DNA from: PALSA-188 sp963720075
GTDB lineage: Bacteria > Acidobacteriota > Terriglobia > Terriglobales > Acidobacteriaceae
Direction of reading: 5' to 3'
Assembly: GCA_963720075.1 (NCBI GenBank)
Contig: CAVREG010000019.1
Coordinates: 310,001 to 374,000, forward strand
Length of the DNA stretch: 64,000 nucleotides
Each line of letters opens with the position of its first letter. Position 1 is the first letter of the stretch. The notes beneath the pieces were generated by a model that was not told the DNA's origin, made no database searches, and was given only the letters and a program-made list of their open reading frames with translations. Below, piece after piece: positions 54,101-63,868 of the stretch. The position numbers and the translations under genes are program-made.

Positions 54101-55564
54101 CTAGGCGACTACCGAATGTATTCTCGATGAGGTTTGCGCGCTAGCGGCGACCATCCCAGATTGCCTGAGGTAACTGTCCACACCTACCGCTGCCTTGCGT
54201 CCTTCGGCAATCGCCCAGACTACCAAAGATTGTCCGCGGCGCATATCTCCCGCCGCAAATACTCCCGAGACGGACGACATGTAATTTTCGTCGGTTGCGA
54301 CGTTTCCGCGAGCATCAAGTTTCACACCTAACTTCTCGATCATTCCATTGCGAACAGGACCCAGAAAGCCCATTGCGAGCAATACCAGGTCAGCGTCCAT
54401 TGTGAATTCAGTGCCAGTCTGAGGTTCGAATTTCGGCGGAGGACCCACACGGATGCCGTGCAATTTTTTAACGTTTCCATGCTCGTCGCCGGTAAAGCTA
54501 GTGGTCGCAATGCTCCAACCGCGAATACCGCCTTCTTCGTGCGCGCCTTCGACGCGCAACTGCATTGGCCAAAGAGGCCACGGAGTTAGCGGAGAACGGT
54601 CATTCGGCGGCGTGGGCATGATCTCGAACTGATGCACTGATGCCGGTCTTTGACGATGGCAAGTTCCCAGACAGTCCGCACCCGTATCGCCGCCGCCAAT
54701 GATCACAACGTGCTTTCCGTTGGCAAGAATTTCCGCTTCCCCTTCGAGGCTGTCGCCCTCGCAGCGGCGATTCCGTTGCGGCAGATACTCCATTGCGAAA
54801 TGAATTCCTTTCAATTCGCGACCGGGTAGTTGCAAATCCCGCGAATGTTCGGCGCCACCGGCTAAGACGATCGCATCAAAGTCGCGCTGGAAGTCCTCAA
54901 TCGGCAGGCCCTGACCCACGTGAGCTTTGGTGACAAACTTCACTCCCTCTTCCGACATTTGTTTGAGACGCCGGTCAAGAATTTTCTTCTCCATCTTGAA
55001 TTCAGGAATGCCGTAACGCAGCAGGCCGCCGATTCGATCAGCTTTTTCGTAAACCGTCACCCAATGCCCGGCGCGATTCAGTTGCTGTGCGACCGCGAGG
55101 CCTGCGGGACCTGACCCGACCACAGCGACTTTTTTGCCTGTGCGCCATTTTGGCGGCTCGGGCTGGATCCATCCTTCTTGAAACCCGCGTTCGACGATGC
55201 TCTTCTCTATTTGCTTAATCGTAACGGGGGGCTGATTGATTCCGAGAACACACGAAGCCTCGCACGGCGCGGGACATATTCTTCCGGTAAATTCTGGAAA
55301 GTTATTAGTGGAATGTAATTGGCGGACAGCCTCTTTCCAGCGGCCGCGATACACCAGATCATTCCAATCAGGAATGAGATTATTCACCGGGCACCCCGTG
55401 TGACAAAACGGCACGCCACAATCCATGCAGCGCGCACCCTGGTCGCGAAGCTTCGCCTCGGGAAAATCCTGATAAATTTCAAACCAATCATTCACCCGCT
55501 CCGCGACTGGGCGGCGCGTGGGGACTTCTCTCGGAATTTCCATGAAGCCGGTAGTCTTACCCAT
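54101..55564 (-). CDS. gltD: Glutamate synthase (NADPH) small subunit
   Basis: The flavin/iron-sulfur electron-input subunit that passes NADPH electrons to GltB. It has 487 residues. The N-terminal ferredoxin-like cysteines lie in ARCMDCGVPFCHTGCPVNN and ICPAPCEASCVLG. They are followed by the FAD site VAVVGSGPAGLAVAQQL and the NADPH site VVIIGGGDTGADCLGT. The C-terminal GVFAAGDMRRGQSLVVWAI is conserved. It starts inside gltB's last codons (8-base overlap), with AGGTG as ribosome site, so the subunits are made together. Confidence 0.96.
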   Translation of the reverse strand: MGKTTGFMEIPREVPTRRPVAERVNDWFEIYQDFPEAKLRDQGARCMDCGVPFCHTGCPVNNLIPDWNDLVYRGRWKEAVRQLHSTNNFPEFTGRICPAPCEASCVLGINQPPVTIKQIEKSIVERGFQEGWIQPEPPKWRTGKKVAVVGSGPAGLAVAQQLNRAGHWVTVYEKADRIGGLLRYGIPEFKMEKKILDRRLKQMSEEGVKFVTKAHVGQGLPIEDFQRDFDAIVLAGGAEHSRDLQLPGRELKGIHFAMEYLPQRNRRCEGDSLEGEAEILANGKHVVIIGGGDTGADCLGTCHRQRPASVHQFEIMPTPPNDRSPLTPWPLWPMQLRVEGAHEEGGIRGWSIATTSFTGDEHGNVKKLHGIRVGPPPKFEPQTGTEFTMDADLVLLAMGFLGPVRNGMIEKLGVKLDARGNVATDENYMSSVSGVFAAGDMRRGQSLVVWAIAEGRKAAVGVDSYLRQSGMVAASAQTSSRIHSVVA

Positions 55565-58500
55565 GCTGCACCTGCTCGACTAGCTCGGGCACGGCACGAG
55601 GCTGACCCGGAATGTACGGCTGGCGACTGCGGCTGACGCCCAGCACACGCTTGAACTCGTGAGGGAATATCTTAATGAAGCGCGGCGCTGCTTCAGACCA
55701 GTTATCCAGAATGGATCGCGCGCGACCGCTGTTTGTGAATTCATAATGACGCGTGATTAAATCGCGGACAATCTTTACGTCCGACGCTTCGATTAGTGGT
55801 TCAAGGTCCACGGACGCCAGATTGCAGCGCTTCTCGGTGAAGTCGCCGCGTTCGTCGAAGACGTATGAAATGCCGCCACTCATTCCAGCGGCAAAATTCC
55901 TTCCGCAAGACCCCAGCACAACGACCAAACCATTCGTCATGTATTCGCAACCGTGATCGCCGACTCCTTCGACCACCGCTACCGCACCGGAATTGCGTAC
56001 GGCAAATCGTTCGCCAGCCATCCCATGGAAGAAGGCTTCGCCACTGGTAGCACCATAGAGCACTACGTTGCCAATCAAAATGTTTTCTTCGGCGACGAAA
56101 CCGGAGTCCCTGGGCGGATAGACGATAATGCGTCCGCCGGAGAGCCCTTTGCCAACGTAATCGTTAGCTTCGCCTTCGAGAGTCATGGTGACCCCTTTGG
56201 CAAGGAAAGCTCCAAAACTTTGCCCGGCAGACCCCTCGAAGCCAATGCGAATGGTGTCATCTGGAAGACCGTCTGAACCATATCGTCGAGCAATCTCTCC
56301 ACTCAGCATTGCGCCCACGGTGCGATGCACGTTGCGAATCGGAAAATCCATTTCGACGGGCGTCATCGTTTCCAAAGCGCCGTAAGAATGTTTGATCAGC
56401 TGATGGTCAAGTGCCAGTTCCAGTCCGTGGTCTTGCTTCTGGGTGCAGTGTCTCGCGACACGCCCGGGGACCGGCGGATTGTAGAGAATCGCCGATAAAT
56501 CAAGGCCCTTGGCCTTCCAATGATCAACGGCTGGCTGCACGTCCAGCATATCCACCCGTCCGACCATGTCATCAACCTTGCGGAAACCCATATCTGCCAT
56601 GGATTGGCGCATTTGTTCCGCGATAAAGAAAAAGAAGTTGATAACATGCTCAGGCTGTCCCGCAAACTGCGCGCGAAGAACCGGGTCTTGCGTGGCGATT
56701 CCGACCGAGCAAGTGTTCAGATGGCACTTGCGCATCATAATGCAGCCCATCGCGACCAACGGAGCAGTTGCAAAGCCGAATTCTTCCGCGCCTAACAGCG
56801 CGGCGATCACGACGTCGCGACCGGTTTGCAACTTACCGTCGGTCTGCACGCGAATGCGGCTGCGGAGGTCGTTCAGCAGCAATACTTGCTGCGTCTCGGC
56901 CAGGCCCAACTCCCAAGGAATCCCGGCATGTTTAATCGAACTGAGCGGGGAGGCACCCGTTCCACCACTGTCGCCACTAATCAGCACAACATCAGCGTGG
57001 GCTTTTGCTACGCCCGCGGCTACGGTTCCGACTCCAACCTCGGCAACTAACTTCACTGCAATGCGAGCCTGCGGGTTCACATTCTTCAAGTCATAAATCA
57101 GTTGCGCCAAATCCTCGATGGAATAGATGTCGTGATGCGGGGGCGGAGAAATCAATCCAACACCCGGTGTCGAGTGCCGTAAACGGGCAATCACTTCATC
57201 AACTTTGTGGCCCGGAAGCTGCCCGCCTTCGCCAGGCTTTGCGCCTTGCGCCATTTTTATTTGCAGCTCGTCGGCGTTCACGAGGTAGTTTGTGGTCACG
57301 CCGAATCGCGCCGACGCGACCTGCTTCACCGCGCTACGCCGCCAATCTCCGTTCGTGTCCGGCTTGAAACGGTTCTCGTCTTCGCCGCCTTCGCCAGTGT
57401 TGGACTTGCCTCCAATGCGATTCATTGCGATAGCAAGCGTTTCATGCGCCTCTTTGCTGATGGAACCAAATGACATGGCGCCGGTGGTAAAGCGCTTGAC
57501 GATTTCTTTCGCAGGCTCAACCTTTTCGATTGGAATCGGCTTCGCGGCTTTTTTGATCTGCATCAAGCTGCGTAGAGTAGCAAGGTTCCGGCCCTGCTCG
57601 TCGAGCAAATCCGTATATTCCTGGAAAGTCTTGAAGCTGTCCTGCCGCACCGCGTGTTGCAACTTACTGATGGTCTCCGGATTCAGAAGATGGTATTCAC
57701 CATTCGTGCGGAAGTGATAACTCCCACCGACCGCAAGTTCAGTATTGGACTCAGTGACCGGACCAAAAGCATATTCATGTTTCATCTGCGCTTCACGGGC
57801 AATCACGCTTAGTCCAATTCCTTCGAGACGCGAGGTCGTGCCCGCAAAATATGCGTCCACCAATTCTTTATTCAAACCGATGGCTTCGAACACCTGCGCA
57901 CCACGATAACTCTGCAGGGTCGAAATTCCCATCTTCGAAAAAGTTTTCAGCAACCCTTTATTCGTCGCCTTGATGAAATGTTTGACCGCAAGTTCGGAAG
58001 ACACTCCGTCAGGCAAGTAACCGCGCGCCGCCAAATCTTCCAAGGTTTCAATTGCCAAATAGGGATTCACCGCGCTCGCTCCGTAACCAATCAGCAGAGC
58101 AAAGTGCATAACCTCGCGCGGCTCTCCAGATTCAATGATCAGCGCGACCTGTGTGCGAGTTTCTTCTCGAACCAGCAAATTGTGTACGGCAGCCAAGGCC
58201 AGCAAACTTGGAATTGGCGCAAATTCTTTATCCACTCCACGGTCCGAAAGAATCAGCAGCGTATAACCCGATTTCACTGCCAACGACGCTCGCTGGCAGA
58301 GTTCATCCAGGGCCCGCTTAAGACCGGCTTCTCCATCGGCGCCTCGAAAGAGCGCGGGCAGCGTAGTTGCTAACAAATCACCTCGTGAAACCCGGCGCAA
58401 CTTTTCAAGATCGCGGTTGGTTAGGATAGGATGCGGCAGCTTCAGCGTGTGGCAATTTTCCGGCGTTTCCTCAAGGATGTTTCGCTCGGTGCCGATATAG

Positions 58501-60149
58501 CTGATGAGCGACATCACCATCTCTTCGCGAATGGGATCAACAGGAGGATTGGTGACCTGGGCGAATAGTTGCTTGAAGTAATTGAACAATGGCTGCGGAC
58601 GGTCCGAAAGGCACGCCAACGGAGTATCCGCTCCCATCGACCCAACCGGCTCTTCGCCCTTGGCAGCCATTGGCTCAAGGATCATTCTCAAATCTTCGTC
58701 GGTATATCCGAACGCACGCTGGCGAGGAACAATGGTGCCGGAATCAGAACGGTGTATGCGCGAAGGCTCCGGCAACTGATCCATCGTGATTTGATTTTGC
58801 TCGAGCCATTGTTGATAGGGTTGACGCGATGCCAGTTGGTGCTTGATTTCCTTATCCGAAATAATTCGCCCAGCAACCGTGTCTACGAGAAACATTTTTC
58901 CGGGCTGCAATCGGCCTTTAGTCTTGATGTTTTCCGGATCAATGCCGAGCACGCCCGCTTCGGACGCCATCACCACCAAACCGTCGTGGGTGACCACGTA
59001 ACGCCCGGGCCGCAATCCATTGCGGTCAAGCGTCGCACCGATAACGCGGCCATCTGTGAAAGCCATCGCTGCCGGGCCGTCCCATGGTTCCATAAGCGAT
59101 GCGTGATATTCGTAGAACGCACGCTTTTCAGGCTTGATGTGAGGATTGCCTGACCACGCTTCTGGAATCAGCATGGCCAGCACATGGGGCAAACTGCGTC
59201 CGGACTGAAACAGAAGCTCGACCGCGTTGTCGAAGTTTGCGGAGTCGCTGCCCTCGGGCGCGATTATTGGAAACAATTTCTTCATGTCATCGCCGAATAG
59301 CGGCGATTCGAGGATGGACTGGCGGGCGTGCATCCAGTTGACGTTGCCCTTGAGCGTATTGATCTCACCGTTGTGCGCGACGTAGCGATAGGGGTGAGCC
59401 AGTTGCCAACTGGGAAAAGTATTTGTCGAAAAACGCTGATGCACCAGGCATAGCGCGCTCATCGCATCGGGGTCGGAGAGCTCTGCATAGAAATTTTCGA
59501 TTTGCGGCGCGAGCAGAAGCCCTTTGTAAACGATGGTTCGCGCCGACAACGACGGGATATAGAAAAATTGTTTGTCCTCAACGTCCGATTCCGCAACTTC
59601 CCGCTCGGCGCGCTTACGGACGACGTACAGCTTGCGTTCGAACGCATCCTCATTCAAACCTTCCGGGCGCGCCACAAACACCTGCTGAATGTAAGGCTGA
59701 GAAGCGCGAGCAACACGACCGATGGCGTCGCCATCCACGGGAGTGTCGCGCCATCCGAGGACGCTCAATCCCTCTTCGCGGATGATGCGCTCCAAGATTC
59801 CTTCGCACTGCAATCGCTGATGCTTTTCTACCGGCAGAAAAGTCATGCCGACGGCGTACTCACCCTCAGCAGGAAGTTCAAACCCCAATTGCGAGCACTC
59901 GCGCGCGAAGAACTTGTGCGGGATTTGTATCAGTATGCCCGCGCCGTCTCCGGTCTCAGGATCGCAGCCACATGCGCCGCGGTGCGTCAAATTGATTAGT
60001 ACCTGGATTCCCTGCCGAATAATCTCATGACTTTTCTCGCAGCGCAGACTGGCCACGAAGCCAATGCCGCATGCGTCATGCTCATACGCCGGATCGTACA
60101 ATCCTTGCGCAGGGGGCAATCCGCTTTTGAGATGGGTTTTCATTGTCAT
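55557..60149 (-). CDS. gltB: Glutamate synthase large subunit
   Basis: The 1530-residue catalytic subunit makes glutamate from glutamine and 2-oxoglutarate. It has an N-terminal class-II glutaminase domain whose catalytic Cys27 is in EHDACGIGFV, implying removal of a 26-residue propeptide. The central domain and FMN-binding (alpha/beta)8 synthase domain contain GAMSFGSISKEAHE and HADVVLISGDSGGTGASP. The 3Fe-4S cysteines lie in CIMMRKCHLNTCSVG. The C-terminal beta-helix is Gly-rich (GLSGGRIIVYPP, GNVVLYGATSG). All parts are intact. It overlaps gltD by eight bases and heads a two-gene operon. Confidence 0.97.
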   Translation of the reverse strand: MTMKTHLKSGLPPAQGLYDPAYEHDACGIGFVASLRCEKSHEIIRQGIQVLINLTHRGACGCDPETGDGAGILIQIPHKFFARECSQLGFELPAEGEYAVGMTFLPVEKHQRLQCEGILERIIREEGLSVLGWRDTPVDGDAIGRVARASQPYIQQVFVARPEGLNEDAFERKLYVVRKRAEREVAESDVEDKQFFYIPSLSARTIVYKGLLLAPQIENFYAELSDPDAMSALCLVHQRFSTNTFPSWQLAHPYRYVAHNGEINTLKGNVNWMHARQSILESPLFGDDMKKLFPIIAPEGSDSANFDNAVELLFQSGRSLPHVLAMLIPEAWSGNPHIKPEKRAFYEYHASLMEPWDGPAAMAFTDGRVIGATLDRNGLRPGRYVVTHDGLVVMASEAGVLGIDPENIKTKGRLQPGKMFLVDTVAGRIISDKEIKHQLASRQPYQQWLEQNQITMDQLPEPSRIHRSDSGTIVPRQRAFGYTDEDLRMILEPMAAKGEEPVGSMGADTPLACLSDRPQPLFNYFKQLFAQVTNPPVDPIREEMVMSLISYIGTERNILEETPENCHTLKLPHPILTNRDLEKLRRVSRGDLLATTLPALFRGADGEAGLKRALDELCQRASLAVKSGYTLLILSDRGVDKEFAPIPSLLALAAVHNLLVREETRTQVALIIESGEPREVMHFALLIGYGASAVNPYLAIETLEDLAARGYLPDGVSSELAVKHFIKATNKGLLKTFSKMGISTLQSYRGAQVFEAIGLNKELVDAYFAGTTSRLEGIGLSVIAREAQMKHEYAFGPVTESNTELAVGGSYHFRTNGEYHLLNPETISKLQHAVRQDSFKTFQEYTDLLDEQGRNLATLRSLMQIKKAAKPIPIEKVEPAKEIVKRFTTGAMSFGSISKEAHETLAIAMNRIGGKSNTGEGGEDENRFKPDTNGDWRRSAVKQVASARFGVTTNYLVNADELQIKMAQGAKPGEGGQLPGHKVDEVIARLRHSTPGVGLISPPPHHDIYSIEDLAQLIYDLKNVNPQARIAVKLVAEVGVGTVAAGVAKAHADVVLISGDSGGTGASPLSSIKHAGIPWELGLAETQQVLLLNDLRSRIRVQTDGKLQTGRDVVIAALLGAEEFGFATAPLVAMGCIMMRKCHLNTCSVGIATQDPVLRAQFAGQPEHVINFFFFIAEQMRQSMADMGFRKVDDMVGRVDMLDVQPAVDHWKAKGLDLSAILYNPPVPGRVARHCTQKQDHGLELALDHQLIKHSYGALETMTPVEMDFPIRNVHRTVGAMLSGEIARRYGSDGLPDDTIRIGFEGSAGQSFGAFLAKGVTMTLEGEANDYVGKGLSGGRIIVYPPRDSGFVAEENILIGNVVLYGATSGEAFFHGMAGERFAVRNSGAVAVVEGVGDHGCEYMTNGLVVVLGSCGRNFAAGMSGGISYVFDERGDFTEKRCNLASVDLEPLIEASDVKIVRDLITRHYEFTNSGRARSILDNWSEAAPRFIKIFPHEFKRVLGVSRSRQPYIPGQPRAVPELVEQVQHG

Positions 60150-60553
60150 GGAATCTTGACGGAAACAACCACTTAAAGATAACGCGGCTGGAACGTCGGC
60201 TCAGCCCTGAGACGTTAAAATAGTCTGCGGCTGATGTTATGCCTATCTTTAGTTATTACAATCGGATGGGCAGATAAGTACAATTCAGAATTTCGATAAC
60301 AAGGATGGATATTTTGGCACTTGGCAAAGGTGACCCGACCGCCAATATCTCACCGGACAGCCAGTTGATGAGCAGGGTGAATCAGGTATTGGACGGTAAA
60401 TGGCCCGGAATCGCGGTGCGCTAAATCTATCAATTCGTTTTACAGATTCCAGCCATCGGAAATTCGCATCTAGCTGAGCCGGAAGATTCGGATATAGTGG
60501 CGATTCCTATGCCCGACCCTCGCCACGAGACTTCTGCCGCTGGTGCGCGAAGA
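60150..60553. other. Intergenic gltB promoter region
   Basis: About 400 bases between the divergent gltB and the lysC leader. It must carry the gltB promoter. I see no riboswitch fold, no sigma-54 site with proper GG-N10-GC spacing, and no convincing gene. Confidence 0.5.
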
Positions 60554-60595
60554 ATGACGTTCGGCACACGAATTACTTGGCATGGGGGTAGATGA
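60554..60595 (+). CDS. Possible threonine-rich leader peptide of lysC-hom
   Basis: A 13-residue frame, MTFGTRITWHGGR, has three Thr (ACG, ACA, ACT) and one Ile codon in its first eight positions. A rho-independent hairpin follows 26 bases after its stop, then lysC. This is the arrangement of a transcription-attenuation leader such as thrL, although the Thr density is much lower. No ribosome site is obvious, and an antiterminator pairing is not clear. Speculative. Confidence 0.3.
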   Translation: MTFGTRITWHGGR

Positions 60596-60621
60596 GCTAA
60601 GAATTTCCCAGAACGCTCAAG

Positions 60622-60661
60622 AAACCCACCGCCAAGAGACGTAAGGCGAGTGGGTTTTTTG
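60622..60661 (+). terminator. Intrinsic terminator/attenuator upstream of lysC
   Basis: Stem AAACCCAC-CGCC pairs with GGCG-a-GTGGGTTT around an 11-base loop and is followed by a run of six or more T. It ends 53 bases before the lysC start on the same strand. Nothing upstream on that strand needs an end signal except a short leader, so it is a candidate attenuator. Confidence 0.8.
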
Positions 60662-60714
60662 TTTTCACGACCAATGTAGGATGATGAGAGTTCACACTGC
60701 AAGGTGGCATTTCC

Positions 60715-62274
60715 ATGATCATCATGAAGTTCGGCGGGACTTCGGTCCAGGACGCGGAGGCGATTGACCGCGCCGCAGGGATCGTGCGCAGCCGCCAAAA
60801 GCAAAAGCCCGTGGTCGTGGTGAGCGCGCTAGCAAAGGTTACTGACCAGTTGGTTCTAATCGGTCAGAAGGCCTCGGCGGCTGATTCGCGCTCGGCGGCT
60901 GAATTAGTTTCCGCGCTTAAGGAACGCCATTTTCAGGTTGCCAACGATCTGCTGGGAGCAAGACAATGCAAGGAAATCGCTCCCAGGCTGGAGAAGTTGT
61001 TTACGGAGCTCGATGGATTCGCACGCGGACTCGCCGCTGTCCACGAGCTTTCGGCCCGCAGCAGCGACGCTTTGCTTTCCTTTGGCGAATTGCTTTCCAG
61101 CGAAATCGTTGCCGCAGCATTCGCTTTACGAGATCTCGACACCATATGGGTAGACTCCCGCCAATGTGTTGTCACCGATGCAAAGCATACCGCGGCCCGT
61201 CCGCAAATGGACGAAACTCGAAAGCGCTCGCAAGCAATAATCGGTCCGCTAGTTTCTAAAGGGAAAATCCCGGTAATGGGGGGATTTATCGCGGCAACCG
61301 TGGACGGTATCCCAACCACGCTCGGCCGGGGTGGCTCCGATTTTTCAGCTGCAATTATTGGTGCGGCACTCGACGCAAAAACCATTGAAATATGGACCGA
61401 TGTCGAAGGCATGATGACCACGGACCCGCGTTTGTGTCCGGATGCTCGCACCATCCAGCGGATCAGTTTCAACGAGGCTGCCGAGCTTGCATACTTTGGC
61501 GCCAAGGTCCTTCATCCGGCAACACTATTGCCTGCGGTCCAGCGGAATATTCCGGTTTACGTTCTGAATTCGCGCAATCCGTCGGGCAAGGGCACGCGCA
61601 TCACTGCGCACGCACCAGCGGGACACGAAATGTTCCGTGCCATTACGGCGAAGACTAACGTGAGTATCGTGAATGTCGTGGCCTCCCGTGGAATTATGGT
61701 CCACGGATTCTTGCGATCAGTGTTTGAGGCACTTGACCGCTACGGCGCGTCGGTAGACCTTGTTGCGATTTCCGAAGTGAGCATGTCTTTTACCATGGAG
61801 ACGAAGCGCCTTCCCGCCGCACTTATTTCTGAACTGGAGAACATCGCGGATGTCACTTCCGAAAACAAACAAGCGATTGTTTGCCTCGTGGGAGAAGACA
61901 TACACGGACGTCCGGGAATTGCAGCCAGCGTGTTCAGTACCGTCGCCGATGCTGGCGTCAACGTGCGCATGATTTCTCAAGGCGCTTCCGAGATCAATAT
62001 CAGTTTCGTGATTAAAGAGAGTGATGTCCCGCATGCGGTACAGCAACTGCACGCCCGCTTTTTCCCTAAAGAGCGCCTGGGGACGGGCGCCCCCGCCCGA
62101 AGAAGCCGAATCAAGCATGCTGGCAGTGGACTGCACAGCGAAAATCCGGGAAACGATCCTATTCAGTCCAATGGAAATGGTGTGGGAAGAGGTTCGGGCG
62201 GGAGGATTAAGGCCGGAGTTTTCCGCTCGCACGGGGCGCTGGAAAAGACTGGAACCCGGGCAAAAAAGAAATGA
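60715..62274 (+). CDS. lysC: Aspartate kinase with repeat-derived C-terminal tail
   Basis: It phosphorylates aspartate, the first step to Lys/Thr/Met. KFGGTSVQDAEA (ATP site) opens the protein; GRGGSDFSAAIIGAALDA and EIWTDVEGMMTTDPR follow. Two ACT regulatory domains end in VNVRMISQGASEINISFVI around residue 430. The core ends at about 455, where homologues stop. The frame then continues 65 residues with low-complexity Gly/Arg/Lys-rich sequence that begins inside a 22-base family B repeat. The tail has no aspartokinase similarity and is likely acquired. AGGTGG precedes the ATG. The stop overlaps hom (ATGA). Confidence 0.94.
   Translation: MIIMKFGGTSVQDAEAIDRAAGIVRSRQKQKPVVVVSALAKVTDQLVLIGQKASAADSRSAAELVSALKERHFQVANDLLGARQCKEIAPRLEKLFTELDGFARGLAAVHELSARSSDALLSFGELLSSEIVAAAFALRDLDTIWVDSRQCVVTDAKHTAARPQMDETRKRSQAIIGPLVSKGKIPVMGGFIAATVDGIPTTLGRGGSDFSAAIIGAALDAKTIEIWTDVEGMMTTDPRLCPDARTIQRISFNEAAELAYFGAKVLHPATLLPAVQRNIPVYVLNSRNPSGKGTRITAHAPAGHEMFRAITAKTNVSIVNVVASRGIMVHGFLRSVFEALDRYGASVDLVAISEVSMSFTMETKRLPAALISELENIADVTSENKQAIVCLVGEDIHGRPGIAASVFSTVADAGVNVRMISQGASEINISFVIKESDVPHAVQQLHARFFPKERLGTGAPARRSRIKHAGSGLHSENPGNDPIQSNGNGVGRGSGGRIKAGVFRSHGALEKTGTRAKKK
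62078..62099. repeat. Family B repeat, copy 2, inside lysC 3' end
   Basis: GGGGACGGGCGCCCCCGCCC, nearly identical to the AsmA-downstream copy at 49086. It is read here as codons ~455-462 of lysC. Confidence 0.75.
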
Positions 62275-63593
62275 CACTCCTGCAAAGCAATCAGCCAAAG
62301 ACGGCCACGCCTGCAGTCGCAGAAAAAGACGTGCGCGATAAAAAGATTACGAGCGTAGCCATCCTCGGTTTTGGCACAGTCGGACGTTCAGTCGCCAAAA
62401 TTTTATGCGAGTGCAGAACCGATGGTTTACGCCTGACTCACATTTACAATCGCGGCATCGCCCGCAAGAAAGTAGATTGGGTTCCAGCCGACGTGCACTG
62501 GACGGAGAACATCGAAGACGTTTTGCCGGCGAAGGTGGATGTCATAGTCGAACTGATGGGCGGGCTGAACCCAGCAGGAGATTGGATTCGCCGCGCATTG
62601 GCTTCCGGAAAATCCGTGGTCACGGCAAATAAGCAACTGATCGCACACGCCGGCCCGGAATTAATGGATTTGGCAAGACGTGAGAAGCGGCATATCGCTT
62701 TCGGAGCGTCCGTAGCTGGCGGGGTTCCCGTAATCTCCGGATTGCAAGAGGGCTTGGCCGGTGACCGCCTGTCCAAGATTTACGGAATTCTGAACGGAAC
62801 CTGCAACTACATTCTCAGCCAGATTGAAAATCGTGGCATCCCGTTTTCCGAGGCCCTAGCCGAAGCACAGACGCTTGGCTACGCCGAAGCTGACGCCAGC
62901 GACGATGTGGATGGCCTCGACGCCCGTGCAAAGCTCACGATTCTCACGCGCATTGGATTGCGAAGCAACGTCGTGGCGGAAGAGATTGCCTGCGGAACCA
63001 TCAGAGTTATCGGCGCCGTGGATTTTGAATACGCCCGCCAATTGGGATGTACGATACGGCAGGTGTCGTGGGCTGAACTCGATGGAGATCACTTGTACGC
63101 AGCCGTGCGGCCGGCATTGGTGAAACTTTCATCACCCCTAGCCCGTGTGGAGGGAGGCCAAAATTCAGTAATGGCTACCGGACATTTTGGTGGAGAAACA
63201 GTTTTCGCAGGTCACGGCGCGGGTGGAAATCCTACAGCTGTCGCTGTCGTTTCCGACATCATTGCGATCGCAGGGTCCAATAATGAAGCGCAAGGATTTG
63301 TCGAGACCCCGCTAATGTCGCCAACCGTGACCGCCGACTTTACGACCAGACACTATTTGCGATTCACTATCACTGATCGTCCGGGAATCATCGCAGCCCT
63401 GGCGAAGATTCTGTCTGATTGCGAAATCAACATTGATTCGATTTTGCAGAAGCCCGGGTACTCAAAGTCCAGCCTGCCTTTCGTCATCACCCTCGAGGCC
63501 TGCAAAACTTCGCTTGTCGAGAGCGCGCTGGCGCAAATTGCCCACTTGGATTTTTTGGTCCAGCCTACGATCAATCTTCCTATCCTGGACTAG
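62271..63593 (+). CDS. hom: Homoserine dehydrogenase with ACT domain
   Basis: It reduces aspartate semialdehyde to homoserine with NAD(P)H. The 440-residue protein has the nucleotide-binding loop AILGFGTVGRSVAKIL, VVTANKQLIAHAG, the catalytic/substrate stretch GGVPVISGLQEGLAGDRLSKIYGILNGTCNYIL, EADASDDVDGLDARAKL, and a C-terminal ACT domain (LRFTITDRPGIIAALAKIL), which usually gives threonine feedback. The ATG overlaps the lysC stop by four bases, so the two are coupled. This lysC-hom pair feeds thrB/thrC, encoded 17 kb away. Confidence 0.96.
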   Translation: MTLLQSNQPKTATPAVAEKDVRDKKITSVAILGFGTVGRSVAKILCECRTDGLRLTHIYNRGIARKKVDWVPADVHWTENIEDVLPAKVDVIVELMGGLNPAGDWIRRALASGKSVVTANKQLIAHAGPELMDLARREKRHIAFGASVAGGVPVISGLQEGLAGDRLSKIYGILNGTCNYILSQIENRGIPFSEALAEAQTLGYAEADASDDVDGLDARAKLTILTRIGLRSNVVAEEIACGTIRVIGAVDFEYARQLGCTIRQVSWAELDGDHLYAAVRPALVKLSSPLARVEGGQNSVMATGHFGGETVFAGHGAGGNPTAVAVVSDIIAIAGSNNEAQGFVETPLMSPTVTADFTTRHYLRFTITDRPGIIAALAKILSDCEINIDSILQKPGYSKSSLPFVITLEACKTSLVESALAQIAHLDFLVQPTINLPILD

Positions 63594-63868
63594 ACTTGTC
63601 GTAAGATTTCGATTTCCTGAAGCACCATAAGTCCGCGGGTGCCCCGTTCTCGCGCGGTTTTCGCAAGGGTGGGAGGCAGGGTGCCGGGAACCAACTCACG
63701 ACTGGCATTCTCCTGAATGCACAGGCAAGTGAAAATGTTTGCGCGAAACGGCAAAAGCAGTTATTCTGCCGCGATCAGGATACTTGCTTTCAATCACTTA
63801 AAAGGTGCCGCGTTGGCACTTTATGTGCAATTATCCCGGTAGCGTGCCCCCGGCGCGGGGGAAATTCC
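63594..63868. other. Intergenic stretch after hom
   Basis: 275 bases with no strong terminator, RNA or repeat recognised. It separates hom from a partial frame at the right edge. Confidence 0.45.

Noticed and set aside
60314..60330. Sigma-54-like promoter TTGGCACTTGGCAAAGG near gltB
   Set aside because: The GC doublet is not ten bases after GG, so the essential spacing is missing.
60305..60424. 39-codon plus-strand frame starting MDILALGKGDPTANISPDSQ upstream of the lysC leader
   Set aside because: AAGG abuts the ATG with no spacing, there are no recognisable motifs, and it sits in the gltB promoter region. Too weak to annotate without conservation.
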